Origin: Saxidomus purpurata
Lineage: Eukaryota; Mollusca; Bivalvia; Venerida; Veneridae
Assembly (NCBI GenBank): GCA_022818135.1
Contig: JAFMSR010000019.1
Coordinates: forward strand, 27,908,924 to 27,972,923
Length of the DNA stretch: 64,000 nucleotides
Reading direction: 5' to 3'
Part shown: in pieces, positions 58,601 through 64,000 of the stretch
Numbering within the stretch: position 1 is the stretch's first letter
Layout: each line of letters starts with the position of its first letter
Notes under the pieces: model-generated
Seen by the model: only the letters and a program-made list of their open reading frames with translations
Told to the model about the DNA's origin: nothing
The model's database searches: none
Made by a program: the position numbers and the translations under genes

Positions 58601-59457
58601 AAACATGTCAAAATTTATTACAATAATCCTTCCTTTGCTCTGAGAAAGTATGCAACATTTATAGCCATCGTATTAGTAAGGTTATTTATAGTGGCACTAT
58701 TTCAGGTATAGTATAACTTGTTAATTTGCCAAAGTAAGGTCAAAATATGATAAAAGAGTAAATATCTCTTTCTACGCATACGCTTTGTAACTTTAAATAA
58801 CACAGACGAACTTCAGCTCATGAAGCAGACGCCATAAGGCTATATGGGAGGCGAGATATAACTAGATTTATGTTTATGCTGCAAATATTCTACGTAATAC
58901 AAGGTTTATATGTAAAAAGCACCTGTGTGTGGCCAATACATGTTTATAAAATTAAAGGAACGTGCTGTTGACATACTTCTTCATCTTTTGTTTTAGGAAT
59001 TCGACTTTATGCGACATTTAGTAATTGCGTTTTAATGATGTACCTGCAGCGGATTTTACTTGCAAAACTACAAATCTTTCGGGGAAAGTATAGAGCAATG
59101 TGACATGAATAGCCAAAACTGAGATGAAATTTCGGAAATGAACAACAGCCTTTTCACTGTTTATTTTTCAAAACATGGAATTCAATCATATCAGTAAAAT
59201 ATGACAGAACGTTTATTGTTACATCACATGTTCTTGAGTGACACAAGCCATTACTACAAAATTAACGCAGGGGAGTATCCTGTCTATTATTATAACCATA
59301 ATGATTATTCTGCTTTTAGGCAATGCACATTCATTACAGACATGAACATCGTGAGGACAAAATTAAAGCAGCACTTAACCCTATGCAGTCTGTTACGTAC
59401 ATCAAAAGTAAGAGATTTATTTATTGACTTTAACAGGTTTTAGGTTAATATATATGT
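55619..59457. other. Gene-free stretch
   Basis: AT-rich sequence with short ORFs (for example 57313-57549, 57701-57895, 58107-58340) that show no domain motif, splice context or repeat identity that I can recognise. A few inverted pairs around ATGACGTCAT words occur near 56380-56660. Confidence 0.4.
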
Positions 59458-60115
<658 letters not shown>

Positions 60116-61312
60116 GGTTTTTTGTGAATTTTAATTTTTTTTAAGTCCCTTAAGATGTGATTGGCTTGTCCAGGCTGTGTCATGGTACTATTGTAAAGTA
60201 GGATGACTGATGCTTTAGCAAGGATTGACAGTCTGCATTTTGTTAGTTTCCCTGAAAAGCAAGAAGGTATCCAAGATGGCAGCCGTTTCATCAGACTGAC
60301 ATGATTGCTTTGGTAATAGGGGACTCATATGTTTATTTATTTATTATAGGAGAAGTATACTGAAAATAGTAAATACCATATTTATAACAATCTAACCAAA
60401 GAGTAGCACTAATTTGAGATTCTCTGAAAAGAACGCAACGTTTTACGGGGAAAAGAGGCCAGTTAAACAATGCTACAGATCACAGTCAACTAATGGTTCG
60501 TGTACATTCCTTCCAATATCAGCGTTCTTAACAATAATCTATAACCATGCGAAAAGCTTACTTTTACAATTGTACATTAGGCATAGTTCATATAAACATT
60601 TTAGTGTTTGACAGTTACGGTTTCTATTTTTAGATTCACATTAAATTTTCGGACGAGTTCAGCTCTTTACCTGTTTTATTTCCAGCACACATAAACGCAT
60701 GAATTTAATTAAAGTTGTCAGCAATTATTATACATGAACATGAATACTGCAGTGTTTTAGCTTCCCCTTAACATCCATTTAAATAAATATCATGCAAGAC
60801 AAATCAAATCTTCATAGATCAATCATAACTGGAAATAACTGTAAAAGCTGTACATGTATTTCCACTTTTAACAACCATGATCATGACCTTGGTCAATATG
60901 CGAACCCAAAAGAGGCCAAGTTTCACAACCACAAACTGGAAACCTTTTTTTCTATTATTAACAAAATGCCCAAAAAGCAATTTCAATGTAGATCTCCATG
61001 AAAGCAACCTACATACCATTTTCAATGCCACTGCACTATTGAAAAAAATATATTCAAACTTTCGACTGGAAACCATTTTCCATTTAAGTCGCAGTGACCT
61101 TGACCCTAGGAACCCAAATGCAATACAAAGGTAGGTGTCTCTGAGAACAAATTACAGACTAATTGAAATTGTCCTAAAAGCTGCTCGTGTTTTGTAGTCT
61201 ACTTCTCGATATGTCTTCTTATATTTTCAAACCTTCTCATTGTTTTGCAAATAAGTGAATACAAATGACATGCACTTGATTTTATAAAGTAAAAGTATTT
61301 GGGTCGTGTAGT
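60116..61312. other. Gene-free stretch before duplication copy 2
   Basis: No exon, RNA gene or clear element is visible. It contains CATGATCATGACCTTGGTCA and GCAGTGACCTTGACCCTAGG (61090-61110), wording often seen in molluscan dispersed repeats. Short ORFs at 60792-61134 overlap on both strands and look random. Confidence 0.35.
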
Positions 61313-62637
61313 ATAAAAGTAGCATAGTATACGGTTTCAATGGTCGCAAACAATTTTAACAGCTCCGGCTATTGCCGTCGCCGTTAAAACTATTTGCTAC
61401 TATTAAAAACCGTAGATACAGTTGCAAATATCAAAATTACTAAACAGTAATTCCTAAAGTACAAACCAGAAAATCCGACCAGAAAATAATTAGAAGCAGG
61501 TGCAATTTCTCGCAATTATCATTTCCATGGACTCATAAACCAGGTTTTAACCATTTCTGACGAGAAATTGAGCTTTTAACAAGCCATTTCTCAGGTAATA
61601 CTGCACCAAATCTAAATCTCAAGAGACATTTTGGTGCATATATCATCACCCTTTAAACTGTTAATTACTTGTTTAGATAATTAATAGTATACTAAGAAAA
61701 TACGGAAATATTAACCATTACAAAAAATTCTCTTTTCCGTCAGTCGCTCCAGCTTTATCCAGTCGCCCCGCTTTATCGGGTTTACCGGTGTGTTAAATCA
61801 ATGCTTGGTGGATAACAAATTCACTGCGCAAATGAGTTGCTAAATATAGAAACTGTGAATCACGTTAAATATTTCAACAAATGAAGGAAAAGTTTTTATC
61901 TATTTCGTTATTTTCTCTTTTGCAGGATACTGATTTTCAAGGTATGTAAATTTTAATTTCTTAGTTGGCACATTGAAAAATAAAATGATAAAATTTTTAC
62001 ATGTAACTTGTTTTGAGGGTACATGAAAATCAATGCATTAATAAACGTTTCGACTATAAAATTGAATGGATAGATAAATAGATAGTTTACTCAAGCAAAA
62101 GGCGATATTCCCATGAGTTGACAGTAAATGTACAACACATTTAATTGCAGTCGTCAATGGTGGATACAAAATATTCCATTAAACGTATGTAGGTATTCAA
62201 AACAAAATATCTTTTAACGGGTTATTTCCTTTGTAGTATATTTGTAATGTATAATACATTGTAGTAAGAAACCGGTTTGTGTGAGTTCGGGCAGATTCAA
62301 ATTAGCAGAAAGTGTTAAATACAGTGTTTCGTCGTTCGAAAGATTGCTATATCTAACTGGAATTATATTGCTATATAATATTCCAAACACATATGATTGA
62401 AATAAAATCTGAATGGTTTGTGGTAGGATAATGAAATGTAATTTTTAACTGGTGTAACGGGTCCATTTTTCAGGCGAGTTTTATATTTGATTTTCATGTT
62501 TTATCCATATTAAGCTTTTGAACGTCCGATGAAAAATGAACGAGAAAGGTGGAAAAAAGAATGAATACTACATCAGACTAAAAACATTTGAAAACTGAAC
62601 CATGAGATGTAGATATCATTAAGGATGTCATGAAAAA

Positions 62638-62718
62638 TCGACCGCCTTTGTTTTGATTCGAAACGCGGGTCGCTGGATTACCGGTCGAGCGTGCTAACCC
62701 CTACGCCACGGCGGCACG
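62638..62718 (-). repeat. tRNA-like sequence (SINE head), duplication copy 2
   Basis: On the minus strand GCCGTGGCGTAGGGGTTAGC, then CTCGACCGGTAATCCAGCGA and GTTTCGAATC. It is the partner of 43190-43270. Confidence 0.5.
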
Positions 62719-63046
62719 TTAAATCTTTAAATCCAAATTAAGTTATTTACTTAACGCAGCTGTAACACATTCGGTACTTCTACATTTTGGTGCATATATA
62801 CGACAATAACATTATATATAGACTTGTAGTAAATAAACTAAATCTTCTGAGGCATACAACATAAAGTGTTTTCTTTCTCTACTACATTGTAACCCATATT
62901 TTAACGCACTACCGATGTTACGTCATATCTGATGATTACCAACATTTAAAGGGTTAGTTATCTCTGGATAAAGAGATACCATCTTTCAGATCACATTTAC
63001 CTTCTAAGATCAGGCACGAGTCATAGGTAGAGTTTTCTACTAGAAT

Positions 63047-63358
63047 TTGTAGGTGTCCTTTTATTTGTAGGTGTCACTTTATTTGTAGGTGTCCCTTTAT
63101 TTGAAGGTGTCCTTTTATCTGCATGTGCTCTTTTATCTTCATGTGTCCTTCTACAATTTGTATTCTGTAGGTGTCCATTTATTTGTAGATGCCCTTTTAT
63201 TTGTAGATGTTCTTTTATCTGCAGGTGTCCGTTTATCTGCATGTGTCCTTCTACATTTTGTATTATGTAGGTGTCCTTTTAGCGCATATGTGTAATTTTA
63301 GCGTATAGGTGTCCTCTTAGCTGTAGGTGTCTTTTATCTGCAGGTGTCATTTTAGCGC
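63047..63358 (+). repeat. Minisatellite of ~20-bp GTAGGTGTCCTTTTATTT units
   Basis: About fifteen variants of the unit (TTGTAGGTGTCCTTTTATCT and similar) follow each other. Copy 1 of the duplication has only two or three units at the same place (about 43640-43705), so the array expanded or shrank after duplication. Confidence 0.85.
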
Positions 63359-63913
63359 ATAGTTATATAACGATTAGCGTAGAGGTGAACGAGTATGATA
63401 GAGAGGGATATATTTCACAATAAGCTTTTGTATGTTAGTTCATAGATAACAGAAAAACAAAACTTATTGTTTCAGAAACTCGTTTAACATGTTTCAATAC
63501 AGTATGTCATAGATATCCGGGGGGGGTGGGGGGAGGGAGCATGAAAAGGACGTTATTCAAGTATGTTATATCCGTATGACAGTTTCTTATTGAATAAAGA
63601 AGGAATAAAATTGGGCCCAGAAAATGCGTTCTTTATATCTGGATTTTCGCTATATCCTGAGTAGTCGTATAACTGTTTTACGAGCATCTCTTGTGTTGTA
63701 CGTGTACATGAAAGTAACTTGCATACTTTCTAAGGAACCTTTTCCTGTTGCAAAGAAAACCGTCTTCATAGATTATAATGTGTTTCTTTTAATTGTGCAT
63801 TATCTTGTACAATGTAAGAACGTAACCATAAATATGCATAAACAATAAAGGGACAATATCTACTGATTCATTACCGAAAAGTTCTTATATTTATCTGATT
63901 TTAGAAGACGACA

Positions 63914-64000
63914 ATGTCGAAACACGCAAACACAGAACTTTCTAATCTCGTAAATGGCGCCATGGACTGCATTGGGTATTCCCTAAGAAACATTCGTTCC
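63914..64000 (+). CDS. Second Mab-21 / cGAS-like gene, 5' end only
   Basis: The first 29 codons (MSKHANTELSNLVNGAMDCI, then GYSLRNIRS) differ from the gene at 45525 at two residues only (Q4 to H, D15 to G). The acceptor TCTGATTTTAG and the sequence GACAATGTCG at the start are conserved. The gene continues past the window end. It is a tandem paralogue in the same orientation, about 18.4 kb away. Confidence 0.9.
   Translation, partial: MSKHANTELSNLVNGAMDCIGYSLRNIRS

Larger units (their letters stand above)
61313..64000. repeat. Segmental duplication, copy 2 (runs off the window)
   Basis: It is the partner of 41430-45611, in direct orientation. It lacks the 42091-42642 and 43745-44610 blocks of copy 1. 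It has its own insert of about 80 bases at 61424-61503 and an expanded minisatellite at 63047-63358. Similarity rises toward the gene start. Confidence 0.9.

Overview
The window looks like nuclear DNA of a mollusc, most likely a bivalve. Genes are split by GT-AG introns, the DNA is AT-rich, and it is full of tRNA-derived SINEs, short terminal-inverted-repeat (TIR) elements, tandem-repeat cores and fold-back repeats. Two of these repeat types (the TIR ending in ATACCCCCGAAA, and the AGCTCAC...CGTCCGTC repeat) are familiar from bivalve genomes. A Mab-21/cGAS-like gene duplicated in tandem also fits a bivalve. The species cannot be named from the sequence.

Region 1 (1-24.7 kb, + strand) is the 3' part of a dynein axonemal heavy chain gene that I assign to DNAH6. 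Thirty exons could be placed by splice signals and reading phase. They run from AAA4 through the microtubule-binding stalk, AAA5, AAA6 and the C-terminal domain to a stop at 22935-22937. The 5' part of the gene lies before the window. One exon junction (11596/14305) is out of phase by one base. The introns hold three SINE families, a TIR element with about nine ~143-bp tandem units, a near-perfect 30-bp hairpin, and repeats that copied splice-site regions.

Region 2 (24.7-33.2 kb) is mostly repeats plus one multi-pass membrane protein gene (29172-31800, +). It is read as two overlapping ORFs in different frames, which suggests a frameshift.

Region 3 (33.2-41.4 kb) is a mobile-element cluster. 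Two large fold-back elements (A 33.28-35.62 kb, B 37.78-41.40 kb) share the terminus TTTGCTGGG but have arms built from different palindromic words. B carries a broken minus-strand gene that I read as a DUF4806-domain protein; A has possible remnants of a similar gene. B sits inside a small TIR element (F) and itself contains another (C), so three insertions are nested.

Region 4 (41.4-64.0 kb) contains a segmental duplication. A Mab-21/cGAS-like gene (45525-47021, +) and its ~4 kb upstream region reappear at 61.3 kb to the window end, where the second gene starts at 63914. Between the copies lies a BEL/Pao retrotransposon on the minus strand (about 47013-51543). It has a candidate 5' LTR, gag-protease, reverse transcriptase and the pol tail, but no RNase H or integrase core and no 3' LTR. 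It abuts the 3' end of the Mab-21 ORF. The rest is repeats, a 137-bp hairpin and a suspicious poly-G/poly-T run of about 550 bases that may be an assembly artefact.

The genes do not form a pathway: DNAH6 is a ciliary motor, the Mab-21 protein may be a nucleotidyltransferase-fold sensor, and the membrane protein is unknown.
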